This document shows positions 21,836 through 34,079 of a stretch of DNA of 64,000 nt, in pieces. Where the stretch lies: positions 116,990,267 through 117,054,266 of the forward strand of contig OY282605.1 of NCBI GenBank assembly GCA_958298945.1, given 5' to 3'. A model generated the notes under the pieces. It made no database searches, had not been told where the DNA came from, and saw only the letters and a list, made by a program, of their open reading frames with translations. Both the position numbers and the translations under genes were made by a program. The stretch is from Atherix ibis. Its lineage: Eukaryota > Arthropoda > Insecta > Diptera > Athericidae. Position 1 is the stretch's first letter. Each line of letters opens with the position of its first letter.

Positions 21836-24800
21836 CCATATACAACATGCTCAAATTACATATTATGTTCGTTATAAAGTCTTAACTTATGTGTTGAATT
21901 TTATTTCCCTTTTAAGGTTAAAAGTAATCCTTCTCTGAAAACGAATACTCTCCGTTAATACAATATGTTATTATATGAGGAAATAAATACGACAAAATAT
22001 CCGAAAATCATATTTGTTTTTATTTAAAATCAGTGGGTTTTTTTAATTAAAATACAACTTCATTGATTTCAGGAGCCAATGACACGCAAAACACCCACAA
22101 TGAAAAATATTTTCAATTACTAACTAATAGTAGCAATTAAGGATACCAGAAACACTCTCATATCCAGTAATAAATATAAATTATAATGCTATGAAATTAG
22201 ATTTTTTATTATATTATAAAACAAATTACAGCCACTCACTACTATTGCTCTACCTTATTTGTCTTCTATCTTCTGTCTTTTGTCTACTATATACCCCACC
22301 CTCATTAGAGACGTTATATACTCCTTTTTATAATGTAAAAAATAGTTAGTAAAGATAATTTCATATAATCGATTAATTTCCTTTTAAAAATAAACATTAA
22401 ATTAAAATCTCATTAGAGACGTTATTCTTCTCTGTCCAAAAAGCATAAAGAAAATTAATGATTCTCAAAGTTTTCGCCCTCTTAATATTTTATGGCTATT
22501 GTCATAAAAGCATATTTAAGTATATATATGAGGTTGTGTGGGTTTTTGTGTGTGTGTATCTATTGATGGGTGTGACTGTTTAAATATGCACATTAACGTA
22601 TATGTATATGAAAATAGCTTTACATGAAAATAATGTACCTACGCCCACTTATCCTCTTTTGATGCCTTTTCTTTTAGGAAATCATTTCCTTTTTCATAAA
22701 AGATTCGAATAGTTTTGATTATAGAAAAATTCTTTTATGGCAACCGAAAAAAAGGAATGGGAACAATAATTCTCATTTTTCATCGATTGACATTAATATT
22801 CAATAGAAAATTTGCTTACCAGACAAAAGCCATTTCTTATCCATATATTATAATCAAAATCAAAAGATTACCATATCAACTTTAAAAGGTTCAAGGATAT
22901 CTCATCCTACAACACGTTGGTTAACCATCAACCGTTGGTCGAATGGATGAATTTCTGATCAAAGTTAAATCGTAAGAGAGGTACTGGTATGGATACACAA
23001 GATAAGCGCCACTCTGCTCAAGTTAGTCGATTGCTTTCCAACAAGAAGGTTAGCCAACATCCCATTCACAACCATATCTCATAACTATCCGTTTTATCAC
23101 ACACACACATACACACATTTATTCAACATTGTATATAAATTGTGATTATTCATTCTGACTTTGATAGACTGACTTTGTAAAGTCATTGGCAGATAAGGCA
23201 TGAAAACTTTTGCTCGAAATTATTTCCTTGATCAATTTGGTTGGTTTTTTTTTTTAAATTTAAACACCTAAAAAAAAAAATTACATTTAGGTAACTCATC
23301 CCCTTTTTTTGCACCAAAAAAAAAGAAACCGCATCCACATATAGAAAATAACCATCATTATGCAATATACACATACGTGTACACACCACCACCCCCAAGT
23401 CATATAATAATAATAACAATAAAAAAAACAAAACCCACTCTATTAATCCTAAAAACACACACGATAACGCCAAACTTCATGCACAACCCAAGCCTCATCT
23501 ATATGACCATAAAAAAATTCTACTATAAAATAACACCACGTTAAACTTTGAAAAGGAAATAAAAAATTGCAATAAAATGAAAATAAAAATAAAAGTAAAC
23601 TTCGAACTTAAAATTTCGTATAAATTTCTAACTACGAAATATTGTTTTGGAACCATTAAAGTTCTTCTCATTTTTATTCTCTTCATTCGCTTTTTTTATT
23701 ATTCTCTCTCTCTCTCTCTCTCTCTATCCAAATTTCATATTATTTTTTGTAAACATTCCTTTATGCTTTATCTCGCCATATACAAAAAAAAATCATTTTT
23801 TTTCCAATGTACCAGCAATAATACCAGCTAAGCACGACAATAATTGTTTTCATTTGTTTTTTTTCTTTTTTTGTCTACTACTTTTTCTGTACGTATCTCG
23901 TATATGGACAATGAAACGAAGATTGCTGGTATAAAGCGATGTTGCCAAATATTTTTATTAGTAAGAGAAATTCCATTGAAAATTGCTCAAGCTTTTATCG
24001 GTTTTCATTTAATTCTCCCTCTTCTGTTTTGAAAGAAGTAAAAAAGAAAGCTTTTTTTTTTAATTATATTATATCTACATTTATGGGGTATCCTTTATGT
24101 GTATTAAACAAAATGAAAATTGCTTTATAGCCTTCACAAAGTACGCTATGCTAGCATCGCCCACAATTCTTGTTAATTAATTCGTCAATAAAGTTTTCAT
24201 TGTACGCAGTAATAAAATTTAATGTATGGTAATAAGCGGGGCACTGTTGCCAATTTATGAATCTACGTAATTTTAATGCCAGCAAATAAGTTTTTGTGTG
24301 TGTGTGTGTGCATTTCCGTTTTATCGTTTGTTCGTTTCGCGGAAACATTTCTGAATGCGACAACGTTGCCATATCATTTTTATTATGTAAACGATACTTT
24401 CGTGATTATGTTTTTTTTTTTAGCATATTGATTATTATTATAACATTCTGAATGGGCGAAAGTTTACTATATGTTTTTTTTTCTTCTAAACTATACTGAT
24501 ATTTATTTTACAAAAATATTTAAATTCATATCAATGCAAGTAGGGAATTTTTTCTTCTTCTTTCTAACCATATAAAAAATATTATTTATTAGCTATGTTG
24601 CAAAATTTCTACAAATATTTTTTTTTTTGTAATTTATCTAAAGAAAAACCAAAATAAATGTATATAGTTCATGTACAAACGAAGACGTAAAATTTCAATT
24701 TTTGGCAATATTTTATGCATGCATATAAATATTAAAATGTGATATTTTTAAGATAATAACTACAGAGATATATCCATTAAATAAAATGCAAATCAAATAA

Positions 24801-25010
24801 TATTTAAATATGCTGCCACAGATTATTTATTATGGATACAGATTAATTCTTTGAAGTTTGTTTTAGAGCTTTTCTCTCTCAATTTAAATCATGACCCCAA
24901 TTATTATGTAAATGTGACATTGCTGCCCATATTCATTGTAATAAAATTTTATACATACATAATTGTACATATGTATTATGTGCGGATACGGGTGGGTGTT
25001 TATTTTTTTT
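21836..25010. other. Gene-free simple-sequence region
   Basis: Contains a (CT)n microsatellite at about 23703-23727, (TG)n at about 24295-24310, (CA)n near 23098-23116, and long T and A runs. Frames here (for example 23183-23473 and 23647-23934) are Phe-rich artefacts. Confidence 0.5.
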
Positions 25011-25017
25011 TTTGAGT

Positions 25018-25570
25018 TAAAACGTTGTTGTCTTTTTTTGCAATTTTTTATTTATTGGTATATTTTTTTTTGGGGATAATTTTTTACAATTAATATTTTT
25101 TTCTCTTATTTAGAAATGTTTTATTTTAATTCCTTTTTCAATTGGAAAATATTTGCAATTATCTTTTTTTTTTTGAGAAAATATATAATAAAAATAATTT
25201 TTTATTGCCATTTTGTTTTTATAAAAAAATTTTACAAATAATATACACGTTTTACTCCTCTTTTAGGTTTTTTTTTTGTAGATTGGATTAGTTCCTATAG
25301 AGTAATAAATTTGCTTCACAGTCATTCGTAAATAAAATTAATTACACTTTTTAGCATAAAATTAACACTAAACGTTGTTGCCTTATTTTTTGCAAATTTC
25401 GGTAAACAAAATTTTTTATTTGGTATACTTTTTTTGGGATGATTTTTTACAATAATTTTTTTTTTATTTGTAAATGTTCTATTTTGACTGTTTTTTCAAT
25501 TGATAAATATTTCCATAAGTTTTTTTGAAGAAAATATATAATAAAAATTATTATTTTTTACTATTTTGTT
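25018..25570. repeat. Partial direct duplication of AT-rich sequence
   Basis: 25018-25230 is repeated with drift at 25370-25570: AACGTTGTTG, a GGTATA-T(n)-GGGAT block, and GAAAATATATAATAAAAAT occur in the same order. The piece between (about 25225-25365) also matches 29530-29665 next to the coding exon there. Confidence 0.6.
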
Positions 25571-27000
25571 TTTAGAACATTTACATTTTATTTTATATTT
25601 AGATTTATCAGAAATATAAATTATTTTTTTTTAACAAAATTTAATCTTTGAACTCACATCCTATACTAATAAAAAGATAATAATAATTATTTGATAATAG
25701 TAATCCAATACGTGCATTATCTGTTATCAATTTTCTCTATAACATCAAAATATTTTAATGTATAAACACAACAGTTCGTTTGAAATGATATTCATCCAAT
25801 TCATGATTAACTTTGATTATTGTACAGATAAAGGACACTTTATTGTTAAGAACCTGAACAAGGACTTTGATAATATAAAATGATTAATTGACCAAAAACA
25901 AGTACATAGAAATAATGATATTGAGTGTAATAGGTTTGTAAACAATAACTAAGAACTAGTTTATGCATTAAATAATATCTGAATATTTTTTTAAAACAAA
26001 AAATTATCCCCTCAACAATATTACAAAAATGGCCAGTTCTATTTAAATAAAAGCAAACATATTTATTTAAATCAAATTACACCAAAATAACTATTTGATA
26101 TGCTTGAATAAAAGTAATTAAAAATTGTTATCATCTACATAATAACACTAAAATTTCAATACGATTAAATCTGACCACGAATGTATGTAATCATATTATA
26201 ATTACAAATGGAATCAATAAAAAAAAAATTATCTCCACGTGTGTAAGCATGTTTAGTTGATGGGTAGATTAATTATACATTGTTGTCAAATTTTCAATTT
26301 TTAAATAATTTATTTTTCGATTTTTTATTTTGTTTTTTTGTTTTTCTATAGCAAAATTAAAAATCTAAAATCACTTAATAAGATAAATTGCATTTAAATA
26401 ATGGCTGAACGATTTATTATGGCGAAAAGAAATTTTTGGACTGTATTGGGTTCAATTTTTTTGAAAGTCATCGAGTTTAATGTACAAAGTTCATCGCATA
26501 ACATTTTGAGTGGGTGCTTGCTGTCTAATTGATGATCAGCAGTTAGATTGATTTTACATAAAAACGTTAAGATACAATTTAAGACAAGGCTCGAATAGTC
26601 AGTCGTGTAGGAGTTGATTATCGGTACTGTTTGATGGTGTACGATTTATAGTTACGACTACATATCGTTTTATTACAGTTTTTTTTATTATTCCGATCTG
26701 TAATCCATCGATTATTGATATTAATTTTGTAGTTTATAATAATATTATTCATCTGTATGTATAAAACCACAACTGTTCTATAACCCCTCCCTCCTTAATC
26801 GATTGCGTTTATAGAATAATTGGGCTATTCCAGAATAGTTTATAGAACTTGCCTTTTCTTAAAGTAAATAAAATAACACAAGATTTTTAGCAAAAGTCAT
26901 TTTTTCATGTAATTTTTGATGACTTTTTTTGCACATTTCGATTTATAAGTCCGACATTACTTGATAGATGTTGGTTTTTAAAGGTTCTAAGACGGCGTAG
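25571..27000. other. No gene seen
   Basis: Very AT-rich sequence with no frames of coding character. Confidence 0.45.
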
Positions 27001-27305
27001 TTTAACTTTAAAAAAAAAAGTCTAGTGGCGTCAAATTGCACGATCTTGGACGCCAATTAACATTATACAATCTCACAGATACGTGCTCAAAAGAAACAAA
27101 GTGAAAATTAAACGTGTTATTTATGGGCTTGTTGAAATCACATATGGTCCTGCATAAATTTTTTAAGTTCATGCCAAAAAAAAAGTCGGTTATCATAGGG
27201 TTATAGCGCTAAGAATTGACGGTAATGGTATACCCTACTTTATTTTCAAATAAATAGGGACAACGACGCCTTTAGAACAAAATTCACACCAGACAGTCAT
27301 TTGTC
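27001..27305 (-). pseudogene. DD41D-type transposase relic
   Basis: The minus strand reads NWRPRSCNLTPLDFFF, the block carrying the third catalytic Asp, at about 27008-27055, and weak ITVNS...NPMITDFFF similarity near 27180-27240, with stops between. It abuts the 41-bp minisatellite. Confidence 0.65.
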
Positions 27306-27307
27306 GT

Positions 27308-28078
27308 AGGGGTTTTTAGCGACCCATATACGGGAAATTTAAATGTTGTGGTTATTCAGAGATCCCATATACGACAAATTTAATTTTTTTGTTTTTCAGA
27401 GACCCCATAATTACGGCAAATTTAAATATTGTCGGTTTTCAGAGACCCATATAAAGCAAATTTAAATGTTGTGGGTTTTCAGAGACCCATATACGACAAA
27501 TTTAATTTTTTTTGTTTTCCAGAGACCCGATATTAAGGCAAATTTAAATATTGTCGGTTTTCAGAGACCCATATAAGGCAAATTTAAATGTTGTGGGTTT
27601 TCAGAGACCCAAACACGGTAAATTTAATTTTTTTGGTTTTTCAGGGACCCCATATTACGGCAAATTTAAATGTTGTGACTTTTCAGAGACCCCATATACG
27701 ACAAATTTAAATGTTGTGACTTTTCAGAGACCCCATATACGGCAAATTTAAATGTTGTGACTTTTCAGAGACCCCATATACGACAAATTTATTTTTTTTG
27801 TTTTTCAGAGACCCCATATTACGGCAATTTTAAATTTTGTGCGTTTTCAGAGACCCCATATACGGCAAATTGAGATGTCGTGACTTTTCAGAGACCCACA
27901 GACGGTAAATTTAATTTTTTGGTTTTTCAGAGACCCCATATTACGGCAAATTTAAACTTTGTGGGTTTTCAGAGACCCATATTACGGCAAATGTAAATAT
28001 TGTAGCTTTTCAAAGACCCACGTACGGGAAATTTCAATATTGTGGGTTTTCAGAGACCCAAATACGGCAAAATTAAAT
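27308..28078. repeat. 41-bp minisatellite, about 18 units
   Basis: Each unit has CAGAGACCC, CATATACGGCAAATTTAAAT and a variable TGTTGTGGGTTTT or TTTTTTTGTTTTT segment. Successive GAGACCC cores from 27686 to 28052 are 38-42 bases apart. The T-rich variant recurs about every third unit (near 27380, 27500, 27624, 27790, 27912), giving a trimeric pattern of about 122 bp with one four-unit step. Confidence 0.9.
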
Positions 28079-28790
28079 GTTTAATAGCTGTCAAATGAAA
28101 TGGCTGTACTCTCCGAACAACAAAATGGATAATTCTATATTGTTTTCAATAAAAAAAAATTTTTTTAAATTTAAATCCCAGCACTTAAAGAAAAACGCGC
28201 TTATTTGGTTTATTAAAATAAAAAAAATATATTTAAAAAAACGCATAAAAATGTTGTTTAAAAAAAACCAACTAAAATAAAAATACTCCATAAACACAAC
28301 CATTGAGGAATAACCATGACCTGTGGTCGGTCATCACGATAGCAGACCATAAAGATCTTATACTGACTGTACACATGCCCTCCTCGTGCGATACTAGACC
28401 AACAGAACTTGAAGTTCTAGTCGTGAATTGCAGATGCAGACTAAAAGAACTTCTAGCAACCAACCACAGAGGGCTCGTTCGACTCTTCAGCAGATATGAA
28501 CGCGAAAAGATGTCGAGAGCTTTTCTACGGCCAGACACAATTGAGAGTTCGTTAATCGAGCGTATTGCCACTAGAGTGATTTAGGCATCTTCCAACAAAT
28601 ACTAACTACATCAAAATTTTCCTTTATATAATAAACCAAGATGAAAATAAAGACAAAAAATCAAAAGTAAATTTTGCATCTCATACACAGCAGCAGTAAC
28701 CCAATAAACATGCATGCGGTACCAAGTGAAGTGGTGCTGGAGCTTGTCTGCCACCAGTCAACCGAGAAAAAAAACAGCGTCTTCCCTAAA
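28079..28790. other. Unassigned; small more GC-rich block
   Basis: 28310-28590 is more GC-rich than its surroundings and keeps a plus-strand frame (28303-28584) with TVHMPSSCDTRPTELEVLVV and no recognised domain. It might be a transposon or exon fragment; no support for a gene beyond that. Confidence 0.3.
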
Positions 28791-28794
28791 ACGT

Positions 28795-28881
28795 CTCGTT
28801 TATAAGTTGCCCGCCATTTGTGGGGTCTATAGAGTCTTCTGCTCTGTAGACTCCACAAATGGCGGGCAACTTATAAACGAG
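28795..28881. repeat. Long near-perfect hairpin
   Basis: Two 40-base arms (28795-28834 and 28842-28881) are complementary at 38 of 40 positions with a 7-base loop (TCTTCTG). The arms begin CTCGTTTATAAGTTGCCCGC. The shape resembles a pre-miRNA, but such near-perfect pairing is also typical of a recent inverted duplication or foldback element. Confidence 0.85.
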
Positions 28882-29357
28882 CAATTTTTGCTCAATAAAC
28901 AAACTGAGACGCAACCAAGAAGGTAAAAAACGATGATCAAACTGAAAAGGGATTAAAAATGATTTTAACTACAAGAATAAAACTTATTTTGGGGATGGAT
29001 GTATTCGTCAATATGCAGCTGTCAATCTTTAACCATAAAAAAAAGTACATAAAAAATTAGGAGTGTAAGAAAAACAATAAAAAAACTTTTTATAGCGAAT
29101 GTTTTTCTTATGCATTTTATCATATTTTCAGTGTAGAGCTACTCAATAGTATTGTGTATATTGGACGATGGCAAAGTGAGAATTTTACCAAAAACTCTTC
29201 ACAAATTTAAAATTTTTTTAAGGACTTTTTTTTCTACTCCCATTGGCAGTTTTGTTAATTTTTTTTTTATTTTGAGAGGGAAAAGGTGAAAATTTGAATT
29301 TACATTTTGTTTTTATTTTATTTTTTTGATTGTGGTATTATTGAAATTACTACTTAC

Positions 29358-29495
29358 TTGCTCTTCAACACTATCGCATGGATTCGCCGACGTTTCATTG
29401 TTGGTGGATAGTTCCAACTTTACGGTCGGCAGCAATGGTAAAAAATCATTTTTTATGTCCTCCTCCTTATCAAGTTCCATGGCGACACTACTCAT
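29358..29495 (-). CDS. 5' coding exon of an unidentified gene
   Basis: From an ATG at 29495 the minus strand encodes 46 residues, starting MSSVAMELDKEEDIKNDF and ending CDSVEEQ, then a consensus donor GTAAGT at 29352-29357. The exon ends in phase 0. The peptide is acidic and Ser/Thr/Asn-rich, like the disordered N-terminus of a nuclear protein, with a VKLEL segment resembling a SUMOylation site. No matching downstream exon was found to the left, so the intron must be long or the exon a relic. I do not recognise the gene. Confidence 0.5.
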
Positions 29496-29669
29496 CGTTG
29501 CAACACGATTATTACTTATTCTATGATAAAATAATTTTACAAAAAACTAACACGATTTTTACTCCTCTTTTATGGGTTTTTTTTTTTTTTTTTTTGGTTA
29601 GTTCCTTTAGTAATAAATTTGCTTCACACTTATTACGGAAAAAAATTAATTACACTTTTTAGCCATTTC

Positions 29670-31320
29670 ATTAAATATTATTAAAATTTAATACAAAAAT
29701 AAATGAAAATTTTAAATAAAAACTAAAACTTTTTTAATCCACTATATGTATATATGAGAAGAAGGCATACAATTTTAATAGTAAAAGTTTTTGTTTGTTT
29801 AGAAATGAATACTTTTGGGAAAATTCACTCAAAAAAAAAAGTCGGAAAATTTTCGAAATGATTTTCCCCTATAATAACACGCGTTGTTCCATTCACAAAT
29901 GTTCACTTTTTATCCATAATTTCCAATAGATCCTTAAAGACGATTTTCCTATAATCCATACAATTTGAAAATGATTATTTACTATATTAGATTGTCGAGT
30001 AAAAAAATCAACTATTTAATGAACAAGGCAACAAAAAAAAATAACAATTTTTCAGTGTGAAAGCACTTTCACTAGCAAAAACGACTATCGAAATACTAAT
30101 AGAGCGAGATGCGAAACAATTACAATTAACTTTCTGTCAATCCGTCATCCAAAGCCCCAACATTGTGAGATGGAATTTAAAAATTTTCTGATCAAAAACT
30201 TTTCTATTTAATATATTTTCTTAAAAGTGTAAAACATATATTAACTTTTTAACACTTTATTAATATGGATATTAAAGAAAAATTTTCACATTATTACACT
30301 TTAGTTTAATGTAATATTGTTTAATTGAATATATAAAAATACAATCCGACAGAAGACGCTTTCATATAATTAAATTGTAGACATTCGGCCATTTTGGAAT
30401 CGTCACTGATGCGCGTGTGTTGGCACAAATATGTGTGTTGATTTGAAGGTTTTGGGAATGATTATGGGTTAGAATAGTGCAGAAATACCACATAATATTC
30501 ATGTGCCGTGCCGGCTTTGTTGCCATACTTTTGACATATATTCTTTTTGAAACCTTTTTCTATAGAGCGACAAATATTTATATGGCGCTTAAAATCCATC
30601 ATATGGCATTTGTGCTATGCTAAACTTTTGACATATAATTCTTTTAAAAGCTCTTTTTCTAGAGCGACAAATGTTTATATGGCGTTTAATAGATGTATTA
30701 TGAAAATTGGTTTATTTTTTTGGTAAATCATTCAAATAACAAATGGAAAATGAAAAATTATAATAATAAAAATTGTTTTTCTTTTAATATGTTCTACTAA
30801 AATTTATATGTTTATAATAGTTTAAATAGAAAATGAAAAATTTTCATTTCTATATAGATGTAACAAAGTTAATTTTTTTTTTGGTGTTTTAATTAAAGGA
30901 AAAAAATAATTCCCACTATTTTAATTTAATTATATATATTTGTAAAAATGCTCATTACTATTAATTTGAATTGCTTCAAACAATTATGAATGAATATAAC
31001 TTCTCTGGCAATTTTTCAGATTTTTCAATAATTTGACAGTTCAGATTGTAAACAAAACCGATTTGAGCCATGATATCAAAACAATAGTAAAAGTTAATTT
31101 CGTTGTTCAATAAATACACTCAATTTATCATTAAATAAATCAGTAAAAATACTGTAATATAATAGAGGAATATTAAATATCATATAAATTTAGTATGCCA
31201 TAATTATGAAATAAAATTCCTTCAGTAATTGACAATTTATTTTTTGGAGCAGTCGTACGTTCGTATTTTATTTATGTTCAATTTAAAAAAATAAAGAAAG
31301 AAAGACGAAAATTGAAAAAA
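29670..31320. other. Intergenic region with a small tandem duplication
   Basis: Around 30530-30590 and 30630-30692 a block with CTTTTGACATATA, CTCTTTTTCTAGAGCGACAA and TTTATATGGCG occurs twice, about 105 bases apart. Otherwise AT-rich without coding frames. The part next to 31320 should hold the REV7 promoter. Confidence 0.5.
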
Positions 31321-31322
31321 TT

Positions 31323-32081
31323 ATGGCAGAAGGTATAATTATTATATAATGTAAATAGTTTAGTTTTATATTATAATCTTAATATTTTTTTCCCCATTTT
31401 AGAATATACAAATGATATTTTCATCGAAGCACTAGACGTGTTCATAAATAGTATACTTTATACAAGAGACATTTATCCTGCAGAGATATTTCAAAAAAGG
31501 AAAATTTTCAATACAACCGTTTATGTGTCGATTTATCCACCGCTTAATGAATATATTTTGAAAATTCTTGAATCCATAAAGGAGTTAAAAGAGTCCAAAG
31601 AGTTGTACAAAGTTGAGGTTGTAGTTTATGAGAACGAGGATAATATTTATGAAGTGTTCGTTTTTGAAATTGATAATAAAAATCCAATTTTATATGAGCG
31701 AAAGAATACAGATGATAAATATTTAATTGAATTCGAAGAGGAACTACGCAAATCACTATCAACATTATCGGCTAGGGTAAAGCCATTGAAAAAATTACCA
31801 AAAAATACTAAATTTAAAGTACAATTGCACACAACTGAATCGGGATTTATTAAAATGAGCAATAAAATATGCCTTCAAGTATGATGTGTAATTTAAATGT
31901 TTCTACAATTTTTTGTTTAACAATTATAAGTAATGGTTTTGTTATATTTTGAATTTCTTGTTAGGATTTTCCATGGTTACAAGAGAATGAAAGTTTGCCA
32001 AGAGATAAATCCAGAATATCTATTTTACCATTAACAGCTGCTAATACTGTAGGCCTGCATATATATGCTGAACTATTTTGA
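31323..32081 (+). CDS. Rev7: REV7 / MAD2L2-like HORMA-domain protein
   Basis: Three exons: 31323-31332, 31403-31878 and 31965-32081, with GT/AG introns of 70 and 86 bases. They give 200 residues starting MAEEYTNDIF, close to the 211 of human MAD2L2. HORMA-domain hallmarks are visible: INSILYTRDIYPAEIFQKRK near the N-terminus, the PPLNEYI segment, VFVFEI, a HTTESG segment, and the C-terminal safety-belt region with DFPWLQE and SRISILPL. REV7 is the HORMA subunit of DNA polymerase zeta in translesion synthesis and also acts in shieldin and in spindle-checkpoint control; those roles come from the family. DFPW and the YPxxIFxKRK block favour REV7 over MAD2. An AATAAA signal lies at 32142. Confidence 0.9.
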
Positions 32082-32777
32082 TTTTAATAATATTTTAACT
32101 ATTATTTGTAATATAATTAATATGATCTATTAGATTTTTATAATAAAATGGGTTTTAAATAAAAAAAAAGCCCCTTAATTTTGTTAATATAATTTTTTTT
32201 ATATATAAGAATTGTTTATTTTTTTTTTAATGTTAAAGATTTTATAAAAATAAAAATTCTATCTTTTGTAAATGTAGTCTTTATTTTTTTGTTTGTGAAG
32301 AGAATAATGGAATTTTTGTCTTTTATCCGGTGTTGGAAAAACTAATTTTACGACAAAAATAAACTTTGTTATAATTTTCCGTTTTAAGAAATATTTTATT
32401 TTCGTAAATTATTTGTTAGCAAATTTCGAACTATTTTATAATTAAATGAATATTTAAAATGACCAAATAATTCAATATCTTATTTATAATTAATAAATAA
32501 ATAAATTAAAAATAAAAAAAAGTTGAAACGGATTCAATTTTGAATTGCAAAAAAGACCTAAACATGCGGTAAACATATGTCAAAATACGAACCGATTGAA
32601 TGGTATTGCAGTGTTTAACTGAGTATGGTGTTCATATGGTGCTCAATTGATATGCTGTGTGACAGACCGTTGGTAGTAGGCATGCGAGAGAAGGAGGTGC
32701 AAATATAATTCACAAACACAACGCTCTCATACCACATAGTAGACGGTGTTTTTTTGTTTTAAATAATCGCGAATAAC

Positions 32778-33998
32778 ATGCAACCACTCGTGTGCACAGC
32801 AATAACAGCTTTTGCAGTAGTTGGAAGAAACTCAGTGAAAAATCTACGGAAATTCTCATTAAGTGCAATGGCTCAGATTAAGGTAAGTCAGCGGCGAAAT
32901 AAAACTTTTTAACCTCAATACAATGGCTATGTCAATGTCATCGTCGGCAATTACATAATATTGTTGAAGATACTTAATTACCGGTTTTTTTGCCGGTTGA
33001 TCGCATTGTTGATAATACGCATTGAGGAAATATCGAATTTTGTACTGTCACTTGAGACACGATGTTGACAGCCGGAAGTTGACGTCGTAAATTTATACAA
33101 ATTTCTTTGCAGGTTGGTGATAAATTGCCGAACGAGGATTTATTCGAAGATTCGCCAGCAAACAAAATAAATGTGTCCGATTTTTGCTCCAAGAAGAAGG
33201 TTGTTATTTTCGGTGTTCCAGGAGCCTTTACGCCAGGTTGCTCTAAGGTAACGTTTTCACATATTACAATTTACCGTAATTTGTTTTTTGCCTCACTTAC
33301 ATATTTGCCGGTCTGAATTTATGTAATATTTTAGAATTAAAAAAAAAAAATTATGTATCAGAATCAATTTACTGGTAAAAAAAAATTATACTAGACATAG
33401 ACAGATCCTAAAACTATTACGTTTAAGACGTAATAATTTCAAAACTGGTTATGCCTTGTGTAGAAATGTATATAATTAGTAATTCAGTAGAGGGAAATTC
33501 TAATTTATGGCCGTGTTTATGATAACAGTTGAGTGAGGCAAGAAAAAAAATATTTTTTTTTATTTTCATCTGTAAGGGCTCGTAATAAAATTATTAATTT
33601 CAAAATTGATAAAATTTTCATTGTTTTTTCTTATATGTTTGGTACCGGTTGAATGAACATATTAAATGCAGACCCATTTGCCTGGATATATTGAGAAGGC
33701 AGACGAAATGAAGAAGAAAAATGGAATTGACGAGATTGCCTGTGTTTCTGTGAATGATCCTTTTGTGATGTCAGCATGGGGCAAACAGCACAATGCTACT
33801 GGAAAAGTTCGAATGTTAGCTGATCCAGCTGGTAAATTTGCAGCCGCATTAAATCTTACCATTGACTTACCACCATTGGGTGGAAAACGTTCGAAACGTT
33901 TCTCAATGGTTGTGGAAAATTGCGAAGTTAAGGAATTGAATGTTGAGCCCGATGGAACTGGCTTAAGCTGCTCCTTAGCTGATCACCTTAAAGGTTAA
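32778..33998 (+). CDS. Prx5: Peroxiredoxin-5 (mitochondrial type)
   Basis: Three exons: 32778-32882, 33113-33247 and 33672-33998, all in phase 0, giving 188 residues. The first 31 residues are Arg/Lys/Ser/Ala-rich without acidic residues, as in a mitochondrial presequence; a second Met at residue 32 (MAQIK) could start a cytosolic or peroxisomal form. The peroxidatic Cys is residue 78 in VPGAFTPGCSK and the atypical 2-Cys resolving Cys is residue 180 in GTGLSCSL. Conserved SVNDPFVMSAWG and DLPPLGG blocks support the call. The enzyme reduces H2O2, alkyl hydroperoxides and peroxynitrite. AATAAA lies at 34074. It lies 0.7 kb downstream of REV7 on the same strand. Confidence 0.95.
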
Positions 33999-34079
33999 AA
34001 ATGCTTAAAAGGCTAACAAGAAAATATCTAAAATATCGAATCTTTTCTCAAAAAAATTATTACAATAAAAAAACTATAT

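Noticed and set aside
27551..27751. 66-residue frame
   Set aside because: It is a translation of the 41-bp minisatellite and repeats with its period.
27308..28078. CRISPR-like array
   Set aside because: Units are contiguous and homologous over their full length, with no unique spacers; it is a minisatellite in a eukaryotic genome.
28303..28584. 93-residue plus-strand frame
   Set aside because: GC-richer and uninterrupted, but no recognised domain or splice signals; kept only as an unassigned block.
31544..31862. Minus-strand frames overlapping REV7
   Set aside because: They are antisense shadows; the plus strand has HORMA motifs and correct splice sites.
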